Part shown: positions 33,109-44,370 of the stretch, piece after piece | Layout: the number at the start of each line of letters is the position of its first letter | Position numbering within the stretch: the first letter of the stretch is position 1 | Assembly (NCBI GenBank): GCA_018350325.1 | Contig: JAEVLN010000030.1 | Coordinates: forward strand, 248,001 to 312,000 | DNA length: 64,000 nucleotides | Source of the DNA: Globodera rostochiensis | Taxonomy: Eukaryota; Nematoda; Chromadorea; Rhabditida; Heteroderidae | Direction of reading: 5' to 3' | The notes under the pieces: generated by a model | The model's database searches: none | What the model was told of the DNA's origin: nothing | What the model saw: only the letters and a program-made list of their open reading frames with translations | Translations under genes and position numbers: made by a program

Positions 33109-33207
33109 TATTTGGTCGTGAAGTTGTACTCAAGCTTTGGTCAAGGCAGATTACTTCGTGTTGATGTTTGCGTTAGTCGAATATTTGCTTTTAATGCAAA
33201 ATTATGA
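33109..33207 (+). CDS. Exon candidate
   Basis: The + frame is open 32 codons: YLVVKLYSSFGQGRLLRVDV then CVSRIFAFNAKL-stop, in a T-rich block. No ATG. Unrecognised. Confidence 0.4.
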   Translation, partial: YLVVKLYSSFGQGRLLRVDVCVSRIFAFNAKL

Positions 33208-33314
33208 TAGCCTGGCTTACATTGTATTAGTATTTTAAATATTAATGAATTTGCCAGACTTATTAGTTCTTTCTTAATTACTGAGAGTAAATTATTGTAC
33301 TTAATCTAATTTTT

Positions 33315-33413
33315 ATGACATCAAAGTCCTTGCCATGCAAATGGTGCCACAGCTTGTTGTCTGAGCTAATTTTTTACAAAGCTAATAATTTTATAGATAT
33401 GATTGATTTTTAA
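33315..33413 (+). CDS. Small ORF, 32 residues
   Basis: ATG to TAA: MTSKSLPCKWCHSLLSELIF then YKANNFIDMIDF. It is about 100 bp after the exon at 33109, in the same orientation. It may be an exon whose intron starts within the AT-rich tail. Confidence 0.35.
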   Translation: MTSKSLPCKWCHSLLSELIFYKANNFIDMIDF

Positions 33414-33841
33414 ATTTAATTATTATTTGAATGTTTAGATTTAAGATGTAATCATCGAGGTTAATTTAAGGGTTTTTCGTTTACTGAAATATTTTGTTAT
33501 TGTATGCGTCAATATATTTTTAATACATTTCAACTTCTTATTTGGAGGATTGAAATAAATTGGTATAGCGATATAAAGTAATGATAATATCAAAAAATTA
33601 TCAATATTTAATTTTTCTTCTTTACTTCTTTAGCAAATGTCGTTTTAAGTAATGTTTTCGTTGGGCGCTAACTTTATTTATATTTATCTTCCTTTAGCAT
33701 GAATTGTTTTACAGTTTTAATAATTTTTATTTTATTGTTAAAATAACTAACTTTTTGATAAAAAAATTTACTTTGTATTTTAAAATTAAAAAATAGAGCA
33801 CCAATATCAAAACCCATAATTTATAATATTATTAATTTAAA

Positions 33842-33946
33842 TATATTATTGCAACAAAGATATATTTTAATTTTATTCATCCGAAGGCAGCCAACTTTAA
33901 ACCGTTCTTTCTTCGTGACGATTTAAAAGTTTTAAAAGTTATTTAA
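33842..33946 (+). CDS. Exon candidate
   Basis: The coding-like core reads IHPKAANFKPFFLRDDLKVL then KVI-stop. The upstream part of the frame is AT-rich. T-rich block. Confidence 0.35.
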   Translation, partial: YIIATKIYFNFIHPKAANFKPFFLRDDLKVLKVI

Positions 33947-34119
33947 AAAACCTTTTAATATTGATCAGGTGGTTGATTTGAAAAACATTTTAAATAAATT
34001 CAGCCCTATATTTGCAATTAGATAAGTTAAGAAGTATAAATTGATAGGCGAATCATAAGAAATCAAAAATTCACCAAAACTTCAGCATTGCAGAGCTAAA
34101 GTGAAAGTGAAAAACCTAA

Positions 34120-34320
34120 TTAAATAATGCTGCTTGAAGCTAGCCACTGTTGGCGCAACCTACCCGAGGCCGAGAATACCATGCCACGGATGACGGTGGG
34201 ATTGCATACTTCTTTTAATTTTAAATAGTTTAAAAAACAAATTAATTTAACAGCTTCAATGTGACGCAGCCCTGACGGAATAAAACGATAATAAAACTCC
34301 AAATTAATCATTTTAATCAA
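34120..34320 (-). CDS. ORF of 66 residues
   Basis: The frame begins MIKMINLEFYYRFIPSGLRH and ends NPTVIRGMVFSASGRLRQQW plus LASSSII. A 40-nt segment from GTTAAATTAA to TTAAAAG inside it could be an intron. A + ORF (MLLEASHCWRNLPEAENTMP) overlaps. The A-rich block favours -. Confidence 0.4.
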   Translation of the reverse strand: MIKMINLEFYYRFIPSGLRHIEAVKLICFLNYLKLKEVCNPTVIRGMVFSASGRLRQQWLASSSII

Positions 34321-34422
34321 CTAAATCATTAATATTTGAATTTAATTTTGGCATGAAACGGTGATAATATAATTCATTGCGTGGAAAGCCATATTGGCAG
34401 ACGAACAAGTTCAACACCGGAG
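34313..34422 (-). CDS. Terminal exon candidate
   Basis: A perfect acceptor (CCGATTTTTCGCAG) is followed by PVLNLFVCQYGFPRNELYYH, then RFMPKLNSNINDLVD-stop. The GC-rich first half supports coding. It lies immediately upstream, on the same strand, of the ORF at 34120. A + frame of 63 codons also covers this region. Confidence 0.42.
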
Positions 34423-35192
34423 CTGCGAAAAATCGGAAGATTCTTCTAAAATTAAAATATTTGATTTAAATGAAAGATGTAAAAGAAATAAACTTCATAT
34501 TAAATTGTGTGTTAAATTTCATTTAAAATTAAAATTAATTGCACGAGCGCTTAAATTGGTTTAAAAAACTGATAAGAAGACAAAATAAAAATTAAGGATA
34601 AGGTGATAAGTCAAAACAAATTTAAAAGATCCTTTAGACATTTAATGATTTGCTTATTATATTTTATATGTAAAAAAAATAAAATAAAAATCCGTGGATG
34701 TATTTAATTTGTAAAGTGGCTTTTAATTTTTAACCATTTCTACCGTTTTACATATACAGAATTTTTTTATTAAACAAAATTACAATCAACCGACCAATCC
34801 TAACTCAAAGTCAATTGTAAATTTAAAAAATAAAGCTTTAAACATTCGAGCAAAATAATAAATTAAAGACGTAACTTCCTGTTGATAATAATCCAACGAT
34901 TTATTTCAACTATTTAAAATTAATTATAAAAAGAAAATTTGAGAAGCCCACACCACCGTTAACCGTAATTAATTTATATTTTAAAAAAAATTTTTAATTA
35001 ATGATAATAATAAACAAAAACCCATCTAACTAGAAGTTGATAAAATAATTGCGAATTATTCCTATGCTTCAAATATTTAAAGGTCTAACAAAAATATCAA
35101 CGTGCACACACAATTAACGTTTATGCATGAACAAGTTAAGAATTTAAGCAAAGAAAATTGAAAAAAAAAACTAAATTTAAAGGCTACAGCAT

Positions 35193-35413
35193 TTATACAA
35201 TAACAAAAAAAAAATTAAAAAATGCAAGCTTGAGCAGCCGGTTGCACGCATTTGCCAGTGCAGCTAAAAGAAAAATTTGTGAAATTAAAGAAAACTTAAA
35301 ACACCAAAAATAATTAAATCTTTGATTAATTTTCCTGGGCGAACATCGTCCCGGACCCCGACGGCGAGTATGATGGCGTAACATTTTTCTGGACCCCGTG
35401 CAGATGACCTAGC
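35193..35413 (-). CDS. Exon(s) of unknown protein
   Basis: After an AAATTTGCCGCTAG acceptor the - frame reads VICTGSRKMLRHHTRRRGPG then RCSPRKINQRF. It stays open to a second acceptor TTTTTCTTTTAG followed by an island reading ALANACNRLLKL in frame. Two exons with a short intron, or one long exon, are both possible. The + strand island reads SWANIVPDPDGEYDGVTFFW, an alternative I cannot exclude. Confidence 0.35.
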
Positions 35414-35838
35414 GGCAAATTTATATAATATTTCTATATTAAACTCCAAAATTAATTCACAATACCCTGTCCATTAAAAACCAACATAAAAGCTCGAAGA
35501 TTCTAAAAGACACCATTTGACATTAATTTTTCAAAATGTAAAATTAATTATCAAATTCAGCAACGTTTAAAATTACAAGCTTAAGACATAAATTATAATT
35601 AAATGTTTTATTTAAAGCTTAAAAATTTCGATTTGTCAAAAGTTAAAAAAATTAAATTAATTTTAACCATTCATTAGTCTTTAAAAATCAAAAATATAAT
35701 TTTTTTTTCACAAAAAAAAATACAAAATAATTAATTGTTTAAAATCCAATAAAATAAATCGACATAAAGCACTTGGTAAAAAACTATAATCATAAACTTA
35801 GAAGAATTCGCATTATTATTTGTAAAACCTAATTTTAC

Positions 35839-35954
35839 GTTGTCTAATGCCAACACTTAAAGAAGCGATTATTTTTAGACAAATCTACGAAGCACTGAAA
35901 ACAGTTCTGCGTTTGATCAGCAGGGAAATTCGTCCTTTTATTGGACAACTTTAA
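35839..35954. CDS. Coding island, strand unsettled
   Basis: On the + strand ATG 35847 to TAA gives 35 residues: MPTLKEAIIFRQIYEALKTV then LRLISREIRPFIGQL, an amphipathic helix-like sequence. On the - strand a CTGTTTTCAG acceptor is followed by CFVDLSKNNRFFKCWH-stop. Block composition favours -, completeness favours +. Confidence 0.35.
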
Positions 35955-36298
35955 AATTGTTAAAAATTGTATACAAAATCAAGTATTATGGCCTAATATA
36001 AATATGCAAAATAACCTTTTGAATAAATTTCATCGAAAACCTAATTGGACTAAAGATATGGAAATGCATAAAAATCACAGCCATAATTATTATCAACATT
36101 TTATAATTGTAAAATATATTAAAAAATAATTAAATGAATATAAAAAAGTTCATCGTCAAACTAAGAAAAAATAAATCATAAAAAAATATTTCTAAAACAA
36201 ATTCCTGTAATATTAAAAAAAACTACCTAATTAAGTTAATTAAATTTTAATAAATTATAAATTTAAAATCAAAAAAGCTTCATTTCTTTTATGTCATT

Positions 36299-36577
36299 AT
36301 GTTCTTAAATACCTTAATTTTTAGTTATTTTAAATCTTATAATGCTAACTTGATTTATGTTGATAATTTAAGTTGGGAACTTTTGATAAAATTACGTTTG
36401 AATTTATTATTCTTTTACGATTTTTCATTTTACCAGCCCTGTTTTATTTTAAAATGCAAACTTTTGTTAATGGTTGTTAGATATTCATTGTTCCATTATT
36501 GTGATAGATTAAAATTTTTAGCTAATTATAATATAACATTTAATGAGCCTAACGATATTTATTTAGTACATTTTTAG
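36299..36577 (+). CDS. ORF of 92 residues, AT-rich
   Basis: The frame begins MFLNTLIFSYFKSYNANLIY and includes hydrophobic stretches plus CFILKCKLLLMVVRYSLFHY. Part overlaps the start of duplication copy B (36370), whose copy A counterpart does not keep this frame. That argues against constraint, so it may be chance. Confidence 0.22.
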   Translation: MFLNTLIFSYFKSYNANLIYVDNLSWELLIKLRLNLLFFYDFSFYQPCFILKCKLLLMVVRYSLFHYCDRLKFLANYNITFNEPNDIYLVHF

Positions 36578-36999
36578 ATACTGCTTTTAATTTTAACTAA
36601 TTTTAAATTAAATTTTAAAAAACGTACAAATTTTTTTTATTACTGTTAAAAATCATTTGTAAAGCTTAATTAAATGACAGCAACATTTGATTAGCAAAAA
36701 AATTCAACCTTAAACAAAATTGCATTTTATAAAGTTTAAAATATTTTACAATTCTGTACATAACTATTTTTAAATAAAAAGTGAAGCGGGTCTTCTAGAT
36801 AAGATGGATTAAGCGACGAAAGATAATGGAGAATAATGACAAAATAAAAATATTAATTTATTGCTTTTAAACTTAACACTTCTCTGCCCGTTAGGCAAAA
36901 TAAAATTAAAAAGAGTTTAAGTCATCATAAAAATACGGAAGAAAAATATCGAATCGTTGTTTGTCTCCATTCTGCAATTATTCAAAAGAAAATTAAGAA

Positions 37000-37098
37000 T
37001 TAACTTAAAACATTATTTATAATTAATTCACGGGTTGTATAATCATCGGTAAATTGTTTGAATCTGTACCCTACAGCGAGGTCAGCCGAAACGGAACG
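37000..37098 (-). CDS. Exon candidate, intact copy
   Basis: After AAATTTTTGTTCAG the frame reads RSVSADLAVGYRFKQFTDDY, then TTRELIINNVLS-stop. Copy A (28236-28277) keeps the acceptor and ADLAVGYRF but is stopped by a single A-to-T change. The + strand of both copies is also open (TGCIIIGKL...). The acceptor and block composition favour -. Confidence 0.42.
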   Translation of the reverse strand, partial: RSVSADLAVGYRFKQFTDDYTTRELIINNVLS

Positions 37099-38557
37099 CT
37101 GAACAAAAATTTGAGTGCTTGAAGTAAACGATTTAGAATCTGAAAAGAATTATTGGTAACAGCCAATGCGATTAAATTTTATAATTAAAAATAAAAACAT
37201 TTCGATTATTGTATGACATTCGAGTCCCAGGAGTTAAAACGAATGTGCGGTGAAGTGACGCATGTCTTCCCCTTCAAAACGTATCTGGACATTCCATATC
37301 TCAATTGTAAAAACTTTAAAATTTTCTTATAATGTAACGTAAATAAAAAAAAAAGAAAGTGCATTTGTATGTTCAAAAACTAATAAAAAGGAATCATCGG
37401 ATTTTTTAGTGAACAGAACTAACATATGCTAAAAATTTGAAAAAATAATCGAATAAACTTTATGGCAGTTTATTAAAAGTACTAAAACAATTAAAGGTTA
37501 AAAGGACGTGTAAATAAACTATAGTTGCATAATAAATTAAAACATTGTATAGGTTTTTTCATTTATTATAAAAAATTGAACTCAAATATTCATAAAATCT
37601 ATTATAAATAACTAAAACTATAATAAAAGTTTTATAATGTAGAAGAATGGCAGAATGTTCATAGCAGAAGAGAGCGCAATTCAGCATGGAAAGAGAGCCT
37701 TTAAAAATTTTAATAAATAACGACTACATATACATTTAAATAATTGAGAGAAAAACAATACAAATAAAAATAGACAAAAATTATTTAATTAAAATCGAAG
37801 CATTGTCAGAATGCGTTAAACCATAAAATATATATTAAATAAACGAAAAATATAATAAATAAAAAATTAGATTGGCAAACGCATTTAAAACAATTAAAAC
37901 GCTTTCTCAGAAGAAGCCAAACAATTGAGAGGACATAAAGCAAACAGCAAAAAACATATAAATTATTCATTTAAAAAAAGGCAAAAGATTTGTCAGGACC
38001 ATTTCCCACAAGGCATATATAATATTAAATACTAAAAAAAATATTTAAAAGCATTTGCATTTATCAATCGTTATTATTATTCATTGTATTATAACAAAAA
38101 TTTATAGAATTTTAAACAGGTTAAGAAGATCAAAGCAATTCGCAACGCCGTAAAAGGCTAACACTAACACGTCTGCAAATAATGCATTTATATCAAAAAT
38201 AATAATAATTATACATAAGCTTCATAATAAAAATAAACAAATACGACAAAAAGTTAAACAAAAAAATTAAGTGCAACATCCTTTATTATGCTTAATAAAA
38301 AATGAATTTAAAAATTAAAACACCATCGACGAATTGTTTTTCAAACTAAAAAATGTGATTTATTCATATGAATTTTCATTTAATTTTGTGTATTTATCAT
38401 TTACAAAATTTTAAATAATTAAAATTTAAACCCAAAAATTCTTTCCAAATTTTGGATGAAATTTGGCAGATCTATAATATATACAGCAAAATGTTTGATA
38501 AAATGTATTATTAAAATATTCATGTGAAAATGTAAATTATGCTTTTAGATGGGGCAG

Positions 38558-38743
38558 CTATGTACAACAGCATGTGGCAACCCTTCGCGGAAGAAACATT
38601 TGTTTCATGGGATGACGCGCTAAACGCCTATAGCAGCATGCCGGAAATGGCATTTTACGACCTGGGTACATATAGCATAATATGAACTTAAATATAAAGT
38701 AAATAAACAGAAAATTTTGTATAAAATAAACAATTAAAGCCAT
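38558..38743 (-). CDS. Possible small secreted cysteine-rich protein (copy B)
   Basis: The ATG-start frame gives 61 residues, starting MALIVYFIQNFLFIYFIFKF with a hydrophobic signal-like segment, then PACCYRRLARHPMKQMFLPR, R, and VATCCCT-stop. It shares its start and the ACC/LAR-P/VATCC pattern with copy A at 29846. A one-base difference near the end shortens its C-terminus. Function is unknown; a secreted effector would be one possibility in a parasite. A + frame (NSMWQPFAEETFVSWDDALN) is open too. Confidence 0.42.
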   Translation of the reverse strand: MALIVYFIQNFLFIYFIFKFILCYMYPGRKMPFPACCYRRLARHPMKQMFLPRRVATCCCT

Positions 38744-40248
38744 TAATGAAGTTTTATTTACTGCAAATACACGACTAATTAATTATTTATTTAAATCAAA
38801 AAGCCTGGAATACAACTTTAACTAATTATTTGAAATAAAAATTTAAAAAAAAATGTCAATATAAATAAACTTAATTAAACATTTACCCACTTATTAGTTA
38901 TTTACGATTGATAAAATTACAACCTTTAATTTTCCTATTAATTATCAATAAAACAGCTGTGATATTAGCGCTAAACATCCAAAAAAGCCAATGAGTGACA
39001 GTGAGTAAATTATAAATTCTGCAAATCAATACAAAAAAAGGTTAATCAACTTGCTAATAACTTTTAAGCTAAATAAGGGTACATAAAATGCAATTCTTTC
39101 GAAATAACAAAAATAGGCTTTTAAAAATACAAATGTACTTTAAACGCCATCAAAACAAAAAAACCGCCCAATCGATTGACTTTTTATTGCAGATCTAAGC
39201 GAGAGGAAGAAGATCGGCAATTCTAGTTTTAATTAAATGTTTATTTAAATAAAGTTGAAAGAGTTCAAAAAAATAAAAAATACAAATAACTTAAAGTAAA
39301 ATTAACACAATAACCAACCAAATGCTTAATTTTAAAATTAATTTTTATAAACAAAAAGAAAAAAAGGGAATTTCTTTTATACATATGTTTTCATTTGGTG
39401 TTTATTTAAATGCTATAATATATATCGTTTGAGTGAAATGTTTGTTCAAAAATATTTAATATCGTTTATTTATTGTATTTATAAAATTAAATTAAGAGGC
39501 ATCGGACATTAAACTGCTATTGCTTGATGTAGTAAAAGAATATAAAAATAAATAAAGTTGTCGCCAGCCCAAAATGTTATCTACTTGTTCGATACTACAT
39601 GTATGCACTGCAAGATAGAATGCAACAAATTTTTTGATCGATGTTGGACTACTCTCTAAATTTAATAATAAATTACAAAAATTATTTTTTTAAATGTGCA
39701 AACGATAGAAGGGTGTGTAAGAAAGAATTGCCAGAACGACAAGCCAAACAATTAAACTCATATTTTGAACTTATTTGGCCAGAACACAAGAGCATAAATT
39801 AAGGTCTTTTGTTAATATTTAATTTGCAATGTTAAAAAAATGAAATCTAGGTACGCCGCATCAGTTAAACTTAAACCAAATTAACAAAAAAATGTTACTA
39901 AATATGATAAACCTCAAAAATAACTAACTTTATATAAGTGTAAAAATACACATTTTTCTTACTATTAAATTTAACCCAGCTTTGGAAAAAATAAATTAAT
40001 TTTTTAAATTTTATTTAATATATATTTACTTGACAAAATTTGTTTATTTTTTAAAATTTGTGCTAAAATATCTTTAAATTCAAAATGTTGCGTCAATTTT
40101 TAAAATAATATTTTATTTAAATTGATTTAATAATAATGTCATCAAAAAGAAATTTCATTAGCTTTTTTACGTCGGCGTAAAATTGTTAAAATGCAAAAAG
40201 TCGAACCCAATATAAACAAATGTGATTATTGATTCAAATTACTATTTT

Positions 40249-40365
40249 TTAGTGTTTTAATGCAAACCCCCTCTCAACCTCGCGAATAGGATTCGGCATT
40301 GGAGTGTCTTCGTCATCATCACAAAAGATGGGTAGAATCAAATTCGACTTTGTGTGTTGATGCAT
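40249..40365 (-). CDS. Small acidic ORF, 38 residues
   Basis: ATG to TAA: MHQHTKSNLILPIFCDDDED, then TPMPNPIREVERGFALKH. It lies in the part of copy B that copy A lacks. A + frame after TTTTTTAG (IGFGIGVSSSSSQKMGRIKF) is the alternative. No family. Confidence 0.35.
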   Translation of the reverse strand: MHQHTKSNLILPIFCDDDEDTPMPNPIREVERGFALKH

Positions 40366-41180
40366 ATTTATGATTATAAATTGTATTAAATTAAATATAC
40401 AATAAAAAATTTTGATATTTTGAACTGGTAATAAATATATACATGATATAAAATTAATTAATATGCGACTCGTTAAGATTTTAATTTAATAAACGTTAAA
40501 AAAGCTTTAATAACAAGTCTGAAAAACAGGCCACCGAGAAAATCCAAGATAACCTTAGAGTAAGCCAGAAGCAAGTGTAAAAATCAACTATAAAAATGAG
40601 GAAAGCTTCGTAGGAAATAACAACTTATTTCGTGAAAACAAAATCGTGATAAATTTTTTCCAAAATTAGAAGTTAAAAAACAAATATGTAAATAAATTAA
40701 CACTTTTATTAATTTATTGTTTTAAAATTTTAAATTAGAAAATATAAAAATATAAATTACTATCAAAAACGAATTCATAAATTCAATTTCTTTTTTCAAA
40801 ATTTTCTTACAAAGTATTTTAGAATATGTATTGTAAACCAAATTATAATGCAATAATTAAAAAAATTTATTTTAAATTTTGCATTAATACAATTCACCTA
40901 AAACTAAATTTGTCTCAAAATAATAAAAGTACTAAATTAAGGCAATAAAAGTGTATATGCAATATTTTAATTTACCTAATTAAAGATAAATCAAAATAAA
41001 CATCGAAAAAACATAAGATAATAAAATAATTTCGATACAAAAGCATTTTTAAGAAATGATAGTTCAAAGATAATAATCACAAAATATTTTTGCTATGTTT
41101 ATTACGAATGAACTCATAAGAAAGTCTTCTTCTATTTTTTAATACAATAATTATAAATACTAAAAATCCAACGTGAAATT

Positions 41181-41336
41181 TTAATTTAAAAAAGACGATT
41201 CCAAAGCACAGAATCGCATTGAAATACTTCTTTCTTCTCTTTCAGCTGCGGACAACGAATAAAGGACGGCGTGCGCGAATTTCGCGTGCGTTGGGTCGGG
41301 TACATATTTAAACTTATATATTTCATAAACAATATA
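41181..41336 (-). CDS. Exon paralogous to 58693-58899
   Basis: The - frame reads YKFKYVPDPTHAKFAHAVLY then SLSAAEREERSISMRFCALE. It matches the + exon at 58693 almost residue for residue over about 40 positions (Lys to Thr in PDPKHA). Flanking intron-like DNA is not similar. Conservation confined to this frame is good evidence of coding. The family is unknown. Confidence 0.6.
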   Translation of the reverse strand, partial: YIVYEIYKFKYVPDPTHAKFAHAVLYSLSAAEREERSISMRFCALESSFLN

Positions 41337-42975
41337 TTAATTAATATAAATGTTCAGATTTAAAGTCTTATTAAACTTCAGGAAACCAGTATATCTAATT
41401 TTAATTTTTATTCGATTTACCATAAAAGTAATTGTTATTGATGTCACCTTTTTTATTTTTCCACGCCGCTGAAGCACTCTTATCAAATTATTCTGTTTTT
41501 TGTTTGTTTGCGTAAAAATTTAGCGTTAAAAATGTCAAAAGAATGAAAAAAGGAAACAATAAATTTTACAAATGCATAAAAATAAATAAAAGCTAAAATA
41601 TTCATTAAATATTATTCATTTAATAAAAATATAATTAAAATAAATTTTTAAAATGTCATAAAAATAAAAATTCAAACTTTAAGAGAATGCATGAAAATCT
41701 GTTTAATCTAACAAAAAATAATAAGAATCCAACTACGCCTGCAATATAATATTCAAACGCCATTTATAAGTTTAAATTTATTATGTCTACAATTTATTTT
41801 TATAAATATCTAAAAATAAAAGAAAAAAAACCAAATATCTTTAAACACTAAACTAATTTTGTCAAACAATTTTTTGTTATTTGTACTTTTGCCACTGATA
41901 TATTTCCCAAAAAAAGTTACAAAACATATATAAAATCATTATCAACAATCAGAGTTTCGCAGCTTGCAATAAAACATTTTTATTAAAAAAATTTAATTAT
42001 TCAATTTCATAAAAAAATAGCTATTTTGGAAAAAATTAAAAAAACAAATTTAACGTTCTTTAATTTAAATATTTGAAAATGAAAAAACAAAGAAAAAATA
42101 GCTGAATAATCATTAAATGTTATAAAAATTGTGAAATGAATCCAATGCTTCAAAAATAACATTTAAATAAAAACGTGTTTTTTTGAAAAAATCAACTGTT
42201 TATAAAGAAAAATTAAAAAACCTAAAATATTTCCTCTTATTCATTACTGTTTGTGAAGATCTAATAATTAAGTTAAAAACTTATAATTTAAAATAAAAAG
42301 CCATAAACAGCTTAAAAGAAACATTAATGGGAGCAATTAAGTTAAATTTATTCCATCGATTGCCAATTTTCAAGATCATATAAAGTTATCTTTTTAAAAA
42401 CCAATTTGCGTAAATTAATAAAATTACTGTATGTTATAGCTTAACTGTTTACAAATATTGAGCGAAAAAAATTTAAAAGCCTAAATATAAACTCAGTATA
42501 TGAATCATAAATTTGTTGAATTTGTGAAATATTTCAAAAATCACTAAGTAGGTTCTTCAAAAAACAAATATAAAGCATTTTGTGAAAGTGCAGAAAAGAT
42601 ACCTATGAACAAATTGTTGGCCAAGACAGTTGTTGTACTTTAAAAAATATTTAATTGTAAGTTCCATAAGCAATATAAAACCAAAAAATAATTGGCAATT
42701 TACATGGTTTTTAAAGTCAATTAAAACTAACCCTATAAAGTTAATTATTTGACAATTTATGAAGCCGGTAAAGATACCGTAATGTCAAATATATAAACTT
42801 CTAAAACCAACTTTAAAAGTATCATCTAAATGCTACTTACTGTTGATTAAAATATGTTGTGTTAAAATTTATTACAAATTAAAGTTGCCCAAAAAGCAAT
42901 ATCAATGTTGCTATTTTTTTATATCGTGAAATCGGAGTTAAAAACATTGCAAAAAAAAACTTGCTTTATTCCTAC

Positions 42976-43023
42976 CCCACGAGCGAGAATCTTGGAGGCC
43001 AGTATCTGGCGGCGTGGGCTTTC
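42976..43023 (-). CDS. Internal exon candidate (48 nt)
   Basis: The exon lies between an AAAATCCAG acceptor and a GTAGGA donor and reads ESPRRQILASKILARG in phase 0. A + strand frame through the same island is open 52 codons (SYPTSENLGGQYLAAWAFLD). Splice sites and the A-rich block favour -. Confidence 0.38.
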
Positions 43024-44066
43024 CTGGATTTTGTAACTTGAAAAAAATAATTAAAATTCTAGCGCCGGGGATTTTATGTTTTAAAAGATGAAATTATTAT
43101 AAATAAAAATAAAAAGTGAAAAAAAATAAATTCGTAAATAAATAACCAACTTTGTTTACAAAACAGGTATGATTTTTGAAAAATAAAAATTAAAATATAA
43201 AAACTTTTAACCATTTTATTTTCATAACAAAAGAGGTATGATTTCACGTTTTTAGTCATAGAAATTTATAGACACATGATTTTTTTCGATATCTTGTTTA
43301 AAAAATAAACATACAACATAATATTTCCAATTTGTGATTGGGCAACACAAAAAAGTTCAAAATTAAAAATTATGTTGTTTAAAATTGAAAAGAAATATAT
43401 TTAAAACAAACTCTATTACAATTTACCAAAACAATGTTATTCGGTACATATAAACTGATAATAGACGTAGATAATAGCAATATGCTTTATAAATTTTTTA
43501 AGATAAATTTATTTTGAATCTGAAAAGAGAGTAAACTAAACAGTTCGATTTGCAAAATAAATAGACCAAACCTTCATATAGCATCCTTTGACTTTTTATC
43601 AGTTTGAATTAACAGTTTATATTAATTTTTCATAATTACAGGCGTAGTTTTTATAACAGGAATATTTGTTTTACGCAATGTTTAAACTTTATGTTTTGAC
43701 ATTTATTAGTTTTTAATAAATAGATTTATATAACCAGCAGCAATAGTTTCATAGATTTTTGTAATTTATTATTGAAAAGCTTTTAAATTTTTTTCACTTG
43801 TTACAAAAAACATTGATATATATATATATATATGTTTTTTATTATCAAAATTAGCAAGTATTTAATGTAGACTATATTTATTTCTTCTATTTTATATTAT
43901 TTGAATTTCTTCATTTTATTAATTTTATCGATAATAACTCCATTGAGATATTTTTAAACATATTTTTTAAGATATAACCATTTATATAAAAAACTTAATT
44001 ATTTAAAATGTCGTTATTTTTTTTAGTATGATCTTCTTGCAATGCCTAATGTCTTTATTTTACTAA

Positions 44067-44279
44067 AATTTCATTAATAGCCGTACGGACGCCCTAATTC
44101 CCTATAACAAGTGCTGGACAATAGCAGTTCATCATCGACTAATTTATTGTCTCTTTGTTATTATAATACTAATAATTTTGTTAAATCTTTTATTGTCTAC
44201 AAATGTTTTTTTGGGTTTGTTAAATTATAATAATGTTTACGGTTTAAATTGCGATTATAGTAAGTTTGTAATCAGATGA
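44067..44279 (+). CDS. Exon candidate with membrane segment, 70 codons
   Basis: The + frame reads SRTDALIPYNKCWTIAVHHR, then the hydrophobic LIYCLFVIIILIILLNLLL, then STNVFLGLLNYNNVYGLNCD. The GC-rich first part follows a TTCATTAATAG acceptor. A single transmembrane helix is plausible, but the hydrophobic part is AT-rich and may be intron. Confidence 0.38.
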   Translation, partial: NFINSRTDALIPYNKCWTIAVHHRLIYCLFVIIILIILLNLLLSTNVFLGLLNYNNVYGLNCDYSKFVIR

Positions 44280-44312
44280 TTTACAATATTTAGATGCTTT
44301 TTTACTTATTTG

Positions 44313-44370
44313 GATTACTAATTATAAGGAAATTGTATTTTGATTACTAATTATAAGGAAATTGTATTTT
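44313..44370 (+). repeat. 29-bp tandem duplication
   Basis: GATTACTAATTATAAGGAAA followed by TTGTATTTT occurs twice back to back (44313 and 44342). Confidence 0.9.

Larger units (their letters stand above)
36370..40850 (-). repeat. Segmental duplication, copy B
   Basis: This is the counterpart of 27955-30835. Spacing is close until about 39190, then some 1.4 kb absent from copy A intervenes before homology resumes near 40595 (GAAAGCTTC). The inserted part includes the - strand ORF at 40249-40365. Confidence 0.9.

Noticed and set aside
42883..43041. 52-codon + frame (SYPTSENLGGQYLAAWAFLD)
   Set aside because: A - exon with acceptor and donor in phase covers the same GC island, and the A-rich block predicts - strand genes. 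Not excluded, but less favoured.
43816..43833. (AT)n run as a replication origin or regulatory site
   Set aside because: Simple dinucleotide runs are expected at this AT content, and nothing else marks the site.
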